Shown here piece after piece: positions 16,215 through 26,689 of a stretch of 64,000 nt of DNA. The notes below the pieces were generated by a model. That model did no database searches, had not been told where the DNA came from, and saw only the letters and a list, made by a program, of their open reading frames with translations. Source of the stretch: Prorocentrum cordatum (lineage: Eukaryota > Sar > Dinophyceae > Prorocentrales > Prorocentraceae). Made by a program: the position numbers and the translations under genes. The stretch's first letter is position 1; every line of letters starts with the position of its first letter. Location of the stretch: assembly GCA_963575745.1 (NCBI GenBank), contig CAUYUJ010018295.1:64501-128500 (forward strand), in the 5' to 3' direction.

Positions 16215-16782
16215 GTGATTGAGTGATTGCACATGCTTCTGTTTGTGTTTCTCCCCCACTCTTCCCCGCTGTTTTGCCCCTGGGTTCGCTTTGGCTCTTT
16301 GGGCTTCTCCCGCTCTCCCGCTGGCTTTCCTTCCGCTCTCCGCTGGCAGGTCTCATAAGTGGATTTGTTACGCTCTCTTTGCTTACATTTGATGTTCAAT
16401 TCATTCCTTATTCTTTGTTGCATTCACGTCAGTTCAGTGACCTTTGAACGTGACTTTCCGTGATTTGTCACGTGGTGCCTCAAAGTAGGCCTTTGATCTA
16501 GTCGACACTACACTGCTTTTACTTTCAGTGGTGCTGAGACGGTAATCGCTATATGTGGTTACTGCATGGTCTCGCACTGCTTTGCTTCCCTCTTTCTATG
16601 TTTATTTGTCTTCTCGTGTATTGGCAGTTTTGTGCATATCTGTACAGCTTCGCTGTTTGATGCACCTCTGCTTTGATCTTTGCAGCTTCGCTGTCTTCCT
16701 GTACAGCTTCGCTGTTTAGGTTCTTTGTGTTTAGGCCTGCTCCCATGGGGGCTCGAATTGGCCTTCGCAAAAGACGCAAAAG
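16215..16782 (+). other. Element B 3' untranslated end
   Basis: The last 255 bases match element A's end. GTACAGCTTCGCTGT is present one extra time (about 16640 and 16697). The tail is again CGCAAAAGACGCAAAAGACC. The first part (16220-16520) has no match in A. Confidence 0.7.
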
Positions 16783-16813
16783 ACCAGGTTGACGGTTCAC
16801 CGCCGGCGCCAGT
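16782..16813 (+). repeat. PAL right half, 3' flank of element B
   Basis: GACCAGGTTGACGG then TTCACCGCCGGCGCCAGT, completing the left half at 10711-10740. The 6.05 kb between the halves are elements A and B. Confidence 0.85.
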
Positions 16814-17035
16814 TGGCCAGAAAAATTTCGACAGACTTTTTCTGACTTTTGGTCTGTTGAAAATTTTGTTCTCGAAATTCAACAATTCGTTTGAGCTCTA
16901 GTATTCTTTCCCGCGATATTCGATCTTATTCCCGCTCGCCGTCTCAATCTCAGCTCGATCGGGTGGATATTACTGCCAAAAAGCACTGCGGCGGGATCGG
17001 CTGTTTCGGGTCATCTTGACACGCGGTGTCGGTTT
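16811..17035 (+). repeat. R245 interspersed repeat
   Basis: Starts GTTGGCCAGAAAAATTTCGA, passes TTCTCGAAATTCAACAATTC and CTCGATCGGGTGGATATTAC, and ends GGGTCATCTTGACACGCGGT. It lies between PAL and S177 exactly as at 41979. Confidence 0.75.
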
Positions 17036-17530
17036 TCTGAACATAACTCGAGCTATAGGACAGCTACAGAGCTGATATTCACAGAAACCCTCTCAGCATC
17101 ATCAGGCGCGTTCGTTTGTTTCATCTAGAGGTCTGAACTCAGTCTGCTACCCGAGCTAGATCCGCGAAACTAGTCGTATTATTCGAGTCGTCTGAATAGA
17201 CGCTGTCAGTTTTCTGTACTTAACTCGAGCTGTAGGACACCTACAGAGCTCATGTTAACAGAAACCGATCGAAAATCATCAGGCGCGCTCATACGTTGCA
17301 TCTAGATGTCTGAACTCGGTCTGCTATTCGAGCTATGTTTACAAACCTATTCGTATTATTCGAGTCATCTTGACAGGTGCTGTCGGTTTTCAAGACTTAA
17401 CTCGAGCTTTGGGACAGCTACAGAGTTGGTACTTACCGAACCCATTCGAAATCATCAGGCGCGTTCATCTATGGCATCTAGAGGTCTGAACTCGGTCTGC
17501 TACTCGAGCTAGGTCCGTGAACCTATTCGT
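17036..17530 (+). repeat. S177 array, about three monomers
   Basis: GTCTGAACTCGGTCTGCTAT-type words near 17130, 17308 and 17485 give a spacing close to 177. The last monomer is cut at GAACCTATTCGTAGTGTTCC and is followed directly by the CCCCACATCCTAAGTGGGG hairpins. Confidence 0.85.
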
Positions 17531-17533
17531 AGT

Positions 17534-17583
17534 GTTCCCCACATCCTAAGTGGGGTTCTTCCCCACATCCTAAGTGGGGTTCT
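17534..17583. repeat. Two CCCCACATCCTAAGTGGGG hairpins
   Basis: The short inverted repeat CCCCACATCCTAAGTGGGG occurs twice in tandem, each followed by TTCTT. Single copies recur at about 19912 and 23446, each time at the start of a CAT-rich block, so the hairpin marks the 5' edge of that block. Confidence 0.75.
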
Positions 17584-17805
17584 TGTCTTCTCTGCACATC
17601 CTCCGCGCAGGATCTCTCGTCCTCCTCCCTCTTCTCTGCTCCTCTTTGCTTCCTCCTCCGCATCATCATCACCATCACCATCACTCCCCACTCATCATCA
17701 TCATCATCACCATCAGCATCACCATCACCATCCCACGATCACTCACCGTCATCGGCATCGAACGATCATCATCATCATCATCACTACTCGCTGACTTGAG
17801 GCCTG
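17584..17805. repeat. CAT-rich block 1 with conserved leader
   Basis: The leader TCCGCGCAGGATCTCTCGTC and CTCTGCTCCTCTTTGCTTCC precede CAT/CAC trinucleotide runs, interrupted by CACGATCACTCACCGTCATC. The same order occurs at 19905-20355, 22430-22848 and 23446-23695. Reading frames through it are His- or Ser-rich only because of the CAT runs. Confidence 0.8.
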
Positions 17806-19133
17806 ACTATGGAGGAAGTCTCGAGCGGGAGCCTCGTCTGTGAGTGAATTGTGAGGAAGTCTCAGGCGGGGGCCCGTTCCCTATGGGGCCCGCAGATCAT
17901 GTTATTAATCCGAGCGGGTCATCGGATTCTTGTCACTGTCGTCACTTTTGGGCTCCTCAGGTCTGAATTTGGAAGAAGCATCAAGCGGGGGCCTCGTCTG
18001 TGAGTGAATTGCGAGGAAGTCTCAGGCGGGAGCCCCCTCCTTGTGGGGCCCGCAGATCATGTTACTAATCAGAGCGGGTCATCGGATTCCTGTAACTGTC
18101 GTCACTTTTTGGGCTCCTCAGGTTTGAATTTGGAGGAAGTATCAGACAGGAACCTCGTTTGTCAGTGAATTGCGAGCAAGTCTCAGGCGGGAGCCCCCTC
18201 CTTATGGGGCCCGCAGATCATGTTATTAATCCGAGCGGGTCATCGGATTTCTGTAACTGTCGTCACTTTTGGGCTCCTCAGGTCTGAATTTGGAAGAAGT
18301 ATCAAGCGGGACCCTCGTCTGTGAGTGAATTGTGAGGACGCGTCAGGCGGGGGCCCCCTCCCTATGGGGCCCGCAGATCATGCTATTAATCCGAGCGGGT
18401 CATCGGATTCATGTAACTGTCGTCACTTTTGGGCTCTTCAGGTCTGAATTTGGAGTAAGTATCAAGCGGGAGCCTCGTCTGTGAGTGAATTGTGAGGAAG
18501 GCTCAGGCGGGGGCCCCCTCCCTATGGGGCCCGCAGATAATGTTATTAATCCGAGCGGGTCATCGGATTCTTGTCACTGTCGTCACTTTTGGGCTCCTCA
18601 GGTCTGAATTTGAAGGAAGTATCAAGTGGGAGCCTCGTGTGTGAGTGAATTGCGAGGAAGTCTCAGGCGGGAGCCCCCTCCCTATGGGGCCCGCAGATCA
18701 TGTTATTAATCCGAGCGGGTCATCGGATTCCTGTAACTGTCGTCACCCTTGGCATCCTGAGGTCTGAATTTGGAGGAAATATCAAGCGGGAACTTCGTCT
18801 GTGAGTGAATTGTGAGGAAGTCTCAAGCGGGAGCCCCCTCCCTATGGGGCCCGCATATCATGTTACTAATCCAAGCGGGTCATCGGATTCCTGTAACTGT
18901 CGTCACTTTTGGGCTCCTCAGGTTTGAATTTGGAGGAAGTTTCAAGCGGCACCCTCGTCCGTGAGTGAATTGTGAGCAAGTCTCAGGCGGGGCCCCCCTC
19001 CCTATGGGGCCCGCAGATCATGTGACTAATCCGAGCGGGTCATCGGATTCTTGTAACTGTCGTCCTTTTTGGGTCCTCAGGTCTGAATTTGGAAGAAGTA
19101 TCAAGCGGGGCCCTCGTCTGTGAGTGAATTGTG
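17806..19133 (+). repeat. 160-bp satellite (S160) array 1, about 8.3 units
   Basis: The word GTGAGTGAATTG-type recurs at about 18005, 18166, 18326, 18486, 18646, 18806 and 18966, so the period is 160 (once 161). Each unit holds GGCCCCCTCCCTATGGGGCC (a potential hairpin), TTAATCCGAGCGGGTCATCG, ACTGTCGTCACTTTTGGGCT, CCTCAGGTCTGAATTTGGA and AGCCTCGTCT. Divergence between units is low. Confidence 0.93.
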
Positions 19134-19880
19134 AGGACGCGTCAGGCGGGGGCCCTCCTATGGGTCCCGCAGCTCACGTGGTTCCTCCGGGTCATCCTCC
19201 GGCGCGCGTCCTTTGGGTTGTCCTCCGGCGCGTATCGGCTGGGGCGCACGTCGTGCGCTTCCTCTTGGTCGTGTTCCGCACGAGGACGAGGAGGAGGGGG
19301 ATTGCCAGGAAAAGGAGGAGGGATGATGCAGGGCGAGACAGGAAAGCAGGAAGAGGAAGAGGCTGAGGGGAGGAAGGATGAGGAGGAAAAGGAGGAGGAG
19401 GAATGCCCGAGGAGGCCCCAGTAGGTCCCAGAAGGCCCGGAAGGCTCCAGGAGGCCCCAAGAGGCCCCAGGAGGCCCCAGGAGGGGGCAGGAGGCCTAAG
19501 GAGGAGGCGGGAGGAGGAGGGGGAGGAGGAGGAGGGGGGGGAGGGGGGGGGGGAGAATATGGAAAGGAGGAGGAGGAGGAGGAGGAGGAAGCGGATGAGG
19601 GAGAGGGAGAGGAGGAGGACAGGGGATGAGGAGGAGGAGGAGGAGGAGGAGGAGGAGAAGGGGGAGGGAGAGCAGGAGGAGGAGGCAGGAGGCAGGAGGG
19701 GCAGGGGGAATGGGGGGGAGGAAGCATAACGAGGGGGGGGGGGAGGTGGAGGAGGCAAGAAGAGGAGGAAGAGGCAGGGGTTGAGGCAGGGGGAGGAGCA
19801 GACAGGAGGAGAACGAGGAGGCAAGAGTAGGTGGGAGAAGGGAAGGGGCAGGAGGATGCCCCCATGCAAGCTAAGGAGAT
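19134..19880. repeat. GA-rich block 1 of the higher-order array
   Basis: Begins as a diverged S160 unit (CTCCTATGGGTCCCGCAGCT), then GGTCATCCTCCGGCGCGCG, then long AGG/GGA runs and AAGAGGCCCCAGGAGGCCCC. Nearly the same block returns at 21661-22425 and 25026-25825, with length differences only in the GGA runs. The long frames on either strand are Arg/Glu/Gly- or Pro/Ser-rich and reflect composition. Confidence 0.85.
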
Positions 19881-19899
19881 TCTCATGCGGGGTCCTTCC

Positions 19900-20355
19900 G
19901 TCGGAGTAATTCCCCGCATCCTAAGTGGGGTTCTTGTTCTCTGCGCGCCCTCCGCGCAGGATCTCTCGTCCTCCTCCCTCTCCTCTGCTCCTCTTTGCTT
20001 CCTCCTCCGCATCATCATCGCCATCGCCATCACTCCCCACTCATCATCATCATCGCCATCATCATCACCATCACCATCGCACGATCACTCACCATCATCG
20101 GCATCGAACGATCATCATCATCATCATCATCATCACCACTACTCGCTGACTCACCACTTCGTCCCCATCATCGTCACCAGCATCTACCATCATAATCGCA
20201 CGATCACTCACCATCAGCACTCATCATCATCACCATCATCATCATCACGTCGTCATCATTACCACCACCACCATCATCATCGTCATCATCGTCATCAATC
20301 ATATATCATCATCAAACACCGTCGTCATCATCCCATCACCATCATCCACCAAGAG
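19900..20355. repeat. CAT-rich block 2
   Basis: CCCCGCATCCTAAGTGGGG, the TCCGCGCAGGATCTCTCGTC leader, then CAT/CAC runs longer than in block 1, with a second section around TCACCATCAGCACTCATCAT and GTCGTCATC. It ends at ATCATCCACCAAGAGGG, which joins the next S160 array inside a unit. Confidence 0.85.
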
Positions 20356-21660
20356 GGGTCCTCGTCTGTGAGTGAATGGTGAGGAAGTCCCAGGCGGGAG
20401 CCCCCTCCCTATGGGGCCCGCAGATCATGTTACTAATCCGAGCGGGTCATCGGATTCTTGTAACTGTCGTCACTTTTGGGCTCCTCAGGTCTGAATTTGG
20501 AGGAAGTATTAAGCGGGAGCCTCGTCTGTGAGTGAATTGCGAGGAAGTCTCAGGCGGGGGCCCCCTCCCTATGGGGCACGCAGATCATGTTATTCACCCG
20601 AGCGGGTCATCGGATTCCTGTAACGGTCGTCACTTTTGGGGCTCCTCAGGTCTGAATTTGGAGGAAGTATCAGGCGGGAGTCTCGTTTGTCAGGGAATTG
20701 CGAGCAAGTCTCAGGCGGGAGCCCCCTCCCTATGGGGCCCGCAGATCATGTTATTAATCCGAGCGGGTCATCGGATTCTTGTAGCTGTCGTCACTTTTGG
20801 GCTCCTCAGGTCTGAATTTGGAAGAAGTATCAAACGGGGCCCTCGTCTGTGAGTGAATTGTGAGGAAGGCTCAGGCGGGGGCCCCTTCCCTATGGGGCCC
20901 GCAGATCATGTTACTAATCCGAGCGGGTCATCGGATTCCTGTAATTGTCGTCATTTCTGGGCTCCCCAGGTTTGAATATGGAGGAAGTATCGAGCGGGAG
21001 CCTCGTCTGTGAGTGGATTGTGAGGAAGTCTCAGGCGGGGCCCCCCTCCCTATGGGGCCCGCAGATCATGTTATTAATCCGAGCGGGTCATCGGATTCTT
21101 GTCACTGTCGTCACTTTTGGGCTCCTCAGGTTTGAATTTGGAGGAAGTATCAGGCGGGAACCTCGTTTGTGAGTGGATTGTGAGGAAGTCTCAGGCGGGA
21201 GCCCCCTCCCTATGGGGCCCGCAGATCATGTTACTAATCCGAGCGGGTCATCGGATTCATGTAACTGTCGTCATTTTTGGGGTCCTCAGGTTTGAATATG
21301 GAGGACATCAAGCGGGAACCTCGTCTGTGAATGAATTGCGAGGAAGTCTCAAGCGGGGGCCCCCTCCCCATGGGGCCCGCTGATCATGTGATTAATCCAA
21401 GCGGGTCATCGGATTCCTGTAACTGTCGTCACTTTTGGGCTCCTCATGTCTGAATTTGGATGAAGTATCAGGCGGGGGCCTCGTTTGTTAGTGAATTGCG
21501 AGCAAGTCTCAGGCGGGAGCCCCCTCCCTATGGGGCCCGCAGATCATGTTAATAATCCGAGCGGGTCATCGGATTCCTGTAACTGTCGTCACTTTTGGGC
21601 TCCTCAGGTTTGAATTTGGAAGAAGTATCAAGCGGGGCCCTCGTCTGTGAGTGAATTGTG
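20356..21660 (+). repeat. S160 array 2, about 8 units
   Basis: Same unit and orientation as array 1. One unit near 21300 has lost two bases (GGAGGACATCAAGCGG). Some units read GTGAGTGGATTG or GTCAGGGAATTG at the usual GTGAGTGAATTG word. Confidence 0.92.
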
Positions 21661-22425
21661 AGGGCGCGTCAGGCGGGGGCCTTCCTATGGGTCCCGCAGC
21701 TCACGTGGTTCCTCTGGGTCATCCTCCGGCGCGCGCTTCCTCTGGGTCGTCCTCCGGCGCGTATCGGCTGGGGCGCACGTCGCGCGCTTCCTCTGGGTCG
21801 TGTTCCGCACGAGGACGAGGAGGGGGAGGATTGCCAGGAAAAGGAGGAGGGATGATGCAGGACCAGACAGGAAAGCAGGAAGAGGAAGAGGCTGAGGGGA
21901 GGAAGGACGAGGAGGAAAAGGAGGAGGAGGAATGCCCGAGGAGGCCCCAGTAGGTCCCGGAAGGCCCAGAAGGCTCCAGGAGGCCCCAAGAGGCCCCAGG
22001 AGGCCCCAGGAGGGGGCAGGAGGCCTAAGGAGGAGGCAGGAGGAGGAGGAGGAGGAGGAGGAGGAGGGGGGGGGAGGAGGGGGGAGGAATATGGAAACGA
22101 GGAGGAGGAGGAGGAGGAGGAGGAAGCGGATGAGGGAGAGGGAGAGGAGGAGGACAGGGGATGAGGAGAGGAGGAGGAGGAGGGGAGAGGGAGAGCAGGA
22201 GGAGGAGGCAGGAGGCAGGAGGGGCAGGGGGAATGGGGGGGAGGAAGCAGAACGAGGGGGAGGGGGAGGAGGTGGAGGAGGCAAGGAGGAGGAAGAGGCA
22301 GGGGTTGAGGCAGGAGGAGGAGCAGACAGGAGGATAACGAGGAGGCAAGAGTAGGTGGGAGAAGGGAAGGGGCAGGAGGATACCCCCATGCAAGCTAAAG
22401 AGATTATCATGTGGGGTCCTTCCGT
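21661..22425. repeat. GA-rich block 2
   Basis: A close copy of block 1, again opening TTCCTATGGGTCCCGCAGCT. An extra repeat of CGCGCTTCCTCTGGGTCGT is present near 21740 and 21788. Ends with TACCCCCATGCAAGCTAAAG. Confidence 0.85.
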
Positions 22426-22429
22426 CGGA

Positions 22430-22848
22430 GTAATTGTTTTCTCTGCGCACCCTCCGCGCAGGATCTCTCGTCCTCCTCCCTCTCCTCTGCTCCTCTTTGC
22501 TTCCTCCTCCGCATCATCATCACCATCACCACCACTCCCCACTCATCATCATCATCATCACCATCAGCATCACCATCACCATCGCACGATCACTCACCAT
22601 CATCGGCATCGAACGATCATCTTCATCATCATCATCATCACTACTCGCTGACTCACCACTTCGTCCCCGTCATCATCACCACGATTTACCATCAGAATCG
22701 CACGATCACTCACCATCAGCACTCATCCACACCACCATCATCATCATCACGTCGTCATCATCACCACCACCACCATCATCATCATCAATCATAAAATCAT
22801 CAAACACCGTCGTCATCATCCCATCACCATCATCCACCAAGAGGGAGC
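22430..22848. repeat. CAT-rich block 3
   Basis: Same leader (CGCGCAGGATCTCTCGTCCT) but without the CCCCACATCCTAAGTGGGG hairpin. The two CAT sections and the ATCATCCACCAAGAGGG end are as in block 2. Confidence 0.85.
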
Positions 22849-23440
22849 CTCGTTTGTGAGTGAATTGTGAGGAAGTCTCAGGCGGGAGCCCCCTCCCTAT
22901 GGGGCCCGCAGATCATGTTATTAATCCGAGCGGGTCATCGGATTCTTGTAACTGTCGTCACTTTTGGGCTCCTCAGGTCTGAATTTGGAGGAAGTATCAA
23001 GCGGGGGCCTCGTGTGTGAGTGAATTGCGAGGAAGTCGCAGGCGGGGGCGCCCTCCCTATGGGGCCCGCAGATCATGTAATTAATCCGAGCGGGTCATCG
23101 GATTCCTGTAACTGTCGTCACTTTTGGGGCTCCTCAGGTCTGAATTTGGAGGAAGTATCAGGCGGGGGCGTCGTTTGTCAATGAATTGCGAGCAAGTCTC
23201 AGGCGGGAGCCCCATCCCTATGGGGCCCGCAGATCATGCTACTAATTCGAGCGGGTCATCGGATTCCTGTAACTGTCGTCACTTTTGGGCTCCGCAGGTC
23301 TGAATTTTGAAGAAGTATCAAGCGGGGCCCTCGTCTGTGAGTGAATTGTGAGGACGCGTCAGGCGGGGCCCCCCTCCCTATGGGGCCCGCAGAGCATGTT
23401 ACTAATCCGAGCGGGTCATCGTATTCCTGTAACTGTCGTC
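22849..23440 (+). repeat. S160 array 3, under 4 units
   Basis: The shortest S160 run of the four. Stops inside a unit at GTAACTGTCGTCATTTTTCC, where the hairpin of CAT block 4 begins. Confidence 0.9.
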
Positions 23441-23445
23441 ATTTT

Positions 23446-23645
23446 TCCCCACATCCTAAGTGGGGTTCTTGTTTTCTTTGCACACCCTCCGCGCAGGATC
23501 TCCTCATTCTCCCTCGCCTCTGCTCCTCTTTGCTTCCTCCTCCGCATCATCTTCACCATCGTCATCACTCCCCACTCATCATCATCATCACCATTCGCAT
23601 CAGCATCACCATCCCACGATCACTCACCATCATCGGCATCGAACG

Positions 23646-23679
<34 letters not shown>

Positions 23680-23695
23680 CTACTCGCTGACTTGA
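23446..23695. repeat. CAT-rich block 4, short form
   Basis: Begins CCCCACATCCTAAGTGGGG; the leader is shortened (CTCCTCATTCTCCCTCGCCT) and there is only the first CAT section. It matches block 1 in structure, ending CGCTGACTTGAGGCCTGAAT like 17790. Confidence 0.85.
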
Positions 23696-25025
23696 GGCCT
23701 GAATATGGAGGAAGTATCAGGCGGGAGCCTCGTCTGTGAGTGAATTGTGAGGAAGTCTCAGGCGGGAGCCCCCTCCCTATGGGCCCCGCAGATCATGTTA
23801 CTAATCCGAGCGGGTCATCGGATTCTTGTAAGTGTCGTCACTTTTGGGTTCCTCAGGTTTGAATTTGGAGGAAGTATCAAGCGGGAGCCTCGTCTGTAAG
23901 TGAATTGCGAGGAAGTTTCAGGCGGCCCCCCCCTCCCTATGGGGCCCGCAGATCATGTTACTAATCCGAGCGGGTCATCGGATTCTTGTCACCGTCGTCA
24001 TTTTTGGGCTCCTCAGGTGTGAATTTGGAGGAAGTACCAGGCGGGAGCTTCGTTTGTCAGTGAATTGCGAGCAAGTCTCAGGCGGGGCCCCCCTCTCTAT
24101 GGGGCCCGCAGATAATGTTATTAATCCGAGCGGGCCATCGGATTCTTGTAACTGTCGTCACTTTTGGGCTCCTCAGGTTTGAATTTGGAAGAAGTATCAA
24201 GCGGGGCCCCCGTCTGTGAATGAATTGCGAGCAAGTCTCAGGCGGGAGCCCCATCCCTATGGGGCCCGCAGATCATGTTATTAATCCGAGCGGGTCATCG
24301 GATTCTTGTAATTGTCGTCATTTTTGGGCTCCTCAGGTTTGAATATGGAGGAAGTATCAAGCGGGAGCCTCGTCTGTGAGTGAATTGTGAGGAAGTCTCA
24401 GGCGGGGCCCCCCTCCCTATGGGGCCCGCAGATCATGATAATAATCCAGGCGGGTCATCGGATTCCTGTAACTGTCGTCACTTTTGGGCTCCTCAGGTTT
24501 GAATTTGGAGGAAGTATCAAGCGGGAGCCTCGTCTGTGAGTGAATTGTGAGGAAGTCTCAGGCGGGGACCCCCTCCCTATGGGGCCCGCAGATCAGGTTA
24601 TTAATCCGAGCGGGTCATCGGATTTTTGTAACTGTCGTCACATTTGGGATCCTCAGGTCTGAGTTTGGAGGAAGTATCAAGCGGAGGCCTCGTGTGTGAG
24701 TGAATTGTGAGGAAGTCTCAGGCGGGGGCCCCCTCCCTATGGGGCCCGCAGATCATGTTATTAATCCGAGCGGGTCATCGGATCCCTGTAAGTGTCGTCA
24801 CTTTTGGGTTCCTCAGGTTTGAATTTGGAGGAAGTATCAGGCGGGAGCTTCGTTTGTCAGTGAATTGCGAGCAAGTTTCAGGCGGGGGCCCCCTCCCTAT
24901 GGGGCCCGCAGATCAGGTCATTAATCCGAGCGGGTCGTCGGATTCCTGTAACTGTCGTCACTTTTGGGCTCCTCAGGTCTGAATTTGGGAAGAAGTATCA
25001 AGCGGGGCCCTCGTCTGTGAGTGAA
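23696..25025 (+). repeat. S160 array 4, about 8.3 units
   Basis: Same length class as arrays 1 and 2. One unit near 23895 reads CTGTAAGTGAATTG. Another near 24985 has an extra G in the GAATTTGGG word. Confidence 0.92.
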
Positions 25026-25825
25026 TTGTGAGGAAGTCTCAGGCGGGGGCCTTCCTATGGGTCCCGCAGCTCGCGTGGTTCCTCCGGGTCATCCTACGGC
25101 GCGCGCTTCCTCTGGGTCGTCCTCCGGCGCGTATCGGCTGGGACGCGCGTCGTGCGCTTCCTCTGGGTCGCGTTCCGCACGAGGACGAGGAGGAGGAGGA
25201 TTGCCAGGAAAAGGAGGAGGGATGATGCAGGACGAGACAGGAAAGCAGGAAGAGGAAGAGGCTGAGGGGAGGAAGGACGAGGAGGAAAAGGAGGAGGAGG
25301 AATGCCCGAGGAGGCCCCAGTAGGTCCCGGAAGGCCCAGAAGGCTCCAGGAGGCCCCAAGAGGCCCCAGGAGGCCCCAGGAGGGGGCAGGAGGCCTAAGG
25401 AGGAGGCAGGAGGAGGAGGAGGAGGAGGAGGAGGAGGAGGAGGAGGAGGAGGGGGGGGAGGAGGGGGGAAGAATATGGAAACGAGGAGGAGGAGGAGGAG
25501 GAAGCGGATGAGGGAGAGGGAGAGGAGGAGGACAGGGGATGAGGAGGAGGAGGAGGAGGAGGAGGAGAAGGGAGAGGGAGAGCAGGAGGAGGAGGCAGGA
25601 GGCAGGAGGGGCAGGGGGAATGGGGGGGAGGAAGCATAACGAGGGGGAGGGGGAGGAGGTGGAGGAGGCAAGAAGAGGAGGAAGAGGCAGGGGTTGAGGC
25701 AGGAGGAGGAGCAGACAGGAGGAGAACGAGGAGGCAAGAGTAGGTGGGAGAAGGGAAGGGGCAGGAGGATAACCCCATGCAAGCTAAAGAGATTATCATG
25801 TGGGGTCCGTCCGTCGGAGTAATTT
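25026..25825. repeat. GA-rich block 3
   Basis: Third copy of the block, with the longest GGA run (about 25408-25455). It ends TCCGTCGGAGTAATTTGAGT, where S177 resumes, so this is the right edge of the higher-order array. Confidence 0.85.
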
Positions 25826-26040
25826 GAGTCATCTTGACAGATGCTGTCGGTTTTCTGTACTTAATTCGAAATGTGGGAGGGCCACCGAGCTCGTGCGCAC
25901 ATCAATCGATTCAGCATCATGAGGCGCGTGCGTCTGTTGCATCAAGAGCTCTGAACTCAGTCTTGTATTCGAGTCTGCTATCAGCGGAGGCTGAACAACT
26001 ATTCGTTATCTGCCAATTCTTTGGACATAATATATGGTCA
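25826..26040 (+). repeat. S177 monomer, GTGGGAGGGCCA variant
   Basis: One monomer and part of a second with TCGAAATGTGGGAGGGCCAC, like those at 3565 and 48440, running into ATAATATATGGTCAGAAGCT before PAL. Confidence 0.8.
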
Positions 26041-26110
26041 GAAGCTCTACGAGTCCCCCGGCGGTAAGACAGGGCGGTTTACCGCTGGCGCCCAGTACCT
26101 CGTAGAGCTC
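26041..26110 (+). repeat. PAL palindromic repeat with both outer arms
   Basis: GAAGCTCTACGAGTCCCCCG to CCCAGTACCTCGTAGAGCTC. The centre is shortened (GGTAAGACAGGGCGGTTTAC), so TTGAC is lost. The outer arms AGCTCTACGAG and CTCGTAGAGCT are perfect inverted repeats. Confidence 0.8.
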
Positions 26111-26437
26111 TTCGGCGTCGATGAACTAGAGGAATTCTGGCGCGGGGTGGAGCTAGTTGGTCGATCCGACGAGAAGAGACAATGTGATAACTTTCGGTCG
26201 GTTTTCCTAAGATTCGAAAGATATTTGACAATTCATTTTGAGAAACCAGATTTTTCGCACCCGTAATGGGTTATGCCGCGTCTGCTTGTCAAATTCGCAG
26301 GTCCGTAGGTGCAGTATTGCTATCAAAACACTTGGCGGAACCGTCTTTGGATAAAATCATAACGTGATTTTTCGAGTTTTTTGGGTCTTACTCCAGATGC
26401 TTTCTTTATGTGTACCGAGAAGCGCCGTGCGAGAAGA
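26100..26437 (+). repeat. R125 and R290 repeats
   Basis: R125 (GTCGATGAACTAGAGGAATT, CGCGGGGTGGAGCTAGTTGG) runs to about 26205, then R290 (GATTCGAAAGATATTTGACA, AGAAACCAGATTTTTCGCAC, GGGTTATGCCGCGTCTGC, CTTACTCCAGATGCTTTCTT) ends in the next PAL. Order and spacing match 39545-39905. Confidence 0.75.
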
Positions 26438-26491
26438 GAGCTCTACGAGGGCCCCGGCAGTGACCTGGTTGACGGTTTACCGCCGGTTCCA
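26438..26491 (+). repeat. PAL palindromic repeat, empty site
   Basis: GAGCTCTACGAGGGCCCCGG, CAGTGACCTGGTTGACGG, TTTACCGCCGGTTCCA. The CCTGGTTGACGG centre equals the subtype used by LINE-1b and LINE-3 about 200 bases downstream, so it serves as an uninterrupted reference. Confidence 0.8.
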
Positions 26492-26689
26492 TTATGGTGA
26501 CCCGGGGTCGGTTTTTCGAAGATGGCGAGAGATGTTGAAATTCGTTTTGCAAATTTGAATGTTTATTCTATGCAGTGAATCATGGCGCTTTCGATGGTGC
26601 AATCCGCAGGGCACTAGCTGCACTATTTTGATCAAAAGACTAGGGGGCGCCAACATTGTGTACGACTGAAAACAACATTTCTTTATTCA
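26492..26689 (+). repeat. Diverged R290-like repeat
   Basis: GGGTCGGTTTTTCGAAGATG, GAAATTCGTTTTG, AATCCGCAGGGCACTAGCTG and TTTTGATCAAAAGACTAGGG show the R290 order with heavy divergence. It again ends in a PAL left arm. Confidence 0.5.

Larger units (their letters stand above)
12958..16782 (+). mobile_element. Element B, non-autonomous PAL-specific element with internal insertion
   Basis: An insert of about 3.8 kb downstream of A in the same PAL copy. The 5' end (TCCCTCCTCGGGGATCTCAG, CGGTGGCCTGG) resembles the 5' end of LINE-3 (TCCCTCCTCTGGGGTCTGGC, GGCTGG). It holds an N-terminal ORF (13147-13887), a block of about 1.9 kb unlike element A (13888-15770), a C-terminal ORF with NLRIRKY (15795-16214) and the family 3' end. 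The 3' flank is GACCAGGTTGACGG of PAL. No RT frame is present. Confidence 0.72.

Noticed and set aside
12690-16790. Element B as an LTR retrotransposon with the 250-base direct repeats as LTRs
   Set aside because: The left repeat is the natural 3' end of element A with its own tail, both repeats are followed by PAL-centre sequence, and no gag/pol, primer-binding site or LTR-type ends are visible.
19158-20033. Long proline/serine-rich minus-strand frames over the GA-rich blocks (also at 21685-22542 and 25039-25832)
   Set aside because: They are explained by AGG/GGA runs, change length with run length between the three blocks, and have no domain.
17806-25025. CRISPR-like array
   Set aside because: The repeats are directly adjacent 160-bp units without unique spacers, in a eukaryotic context and without cas genes.
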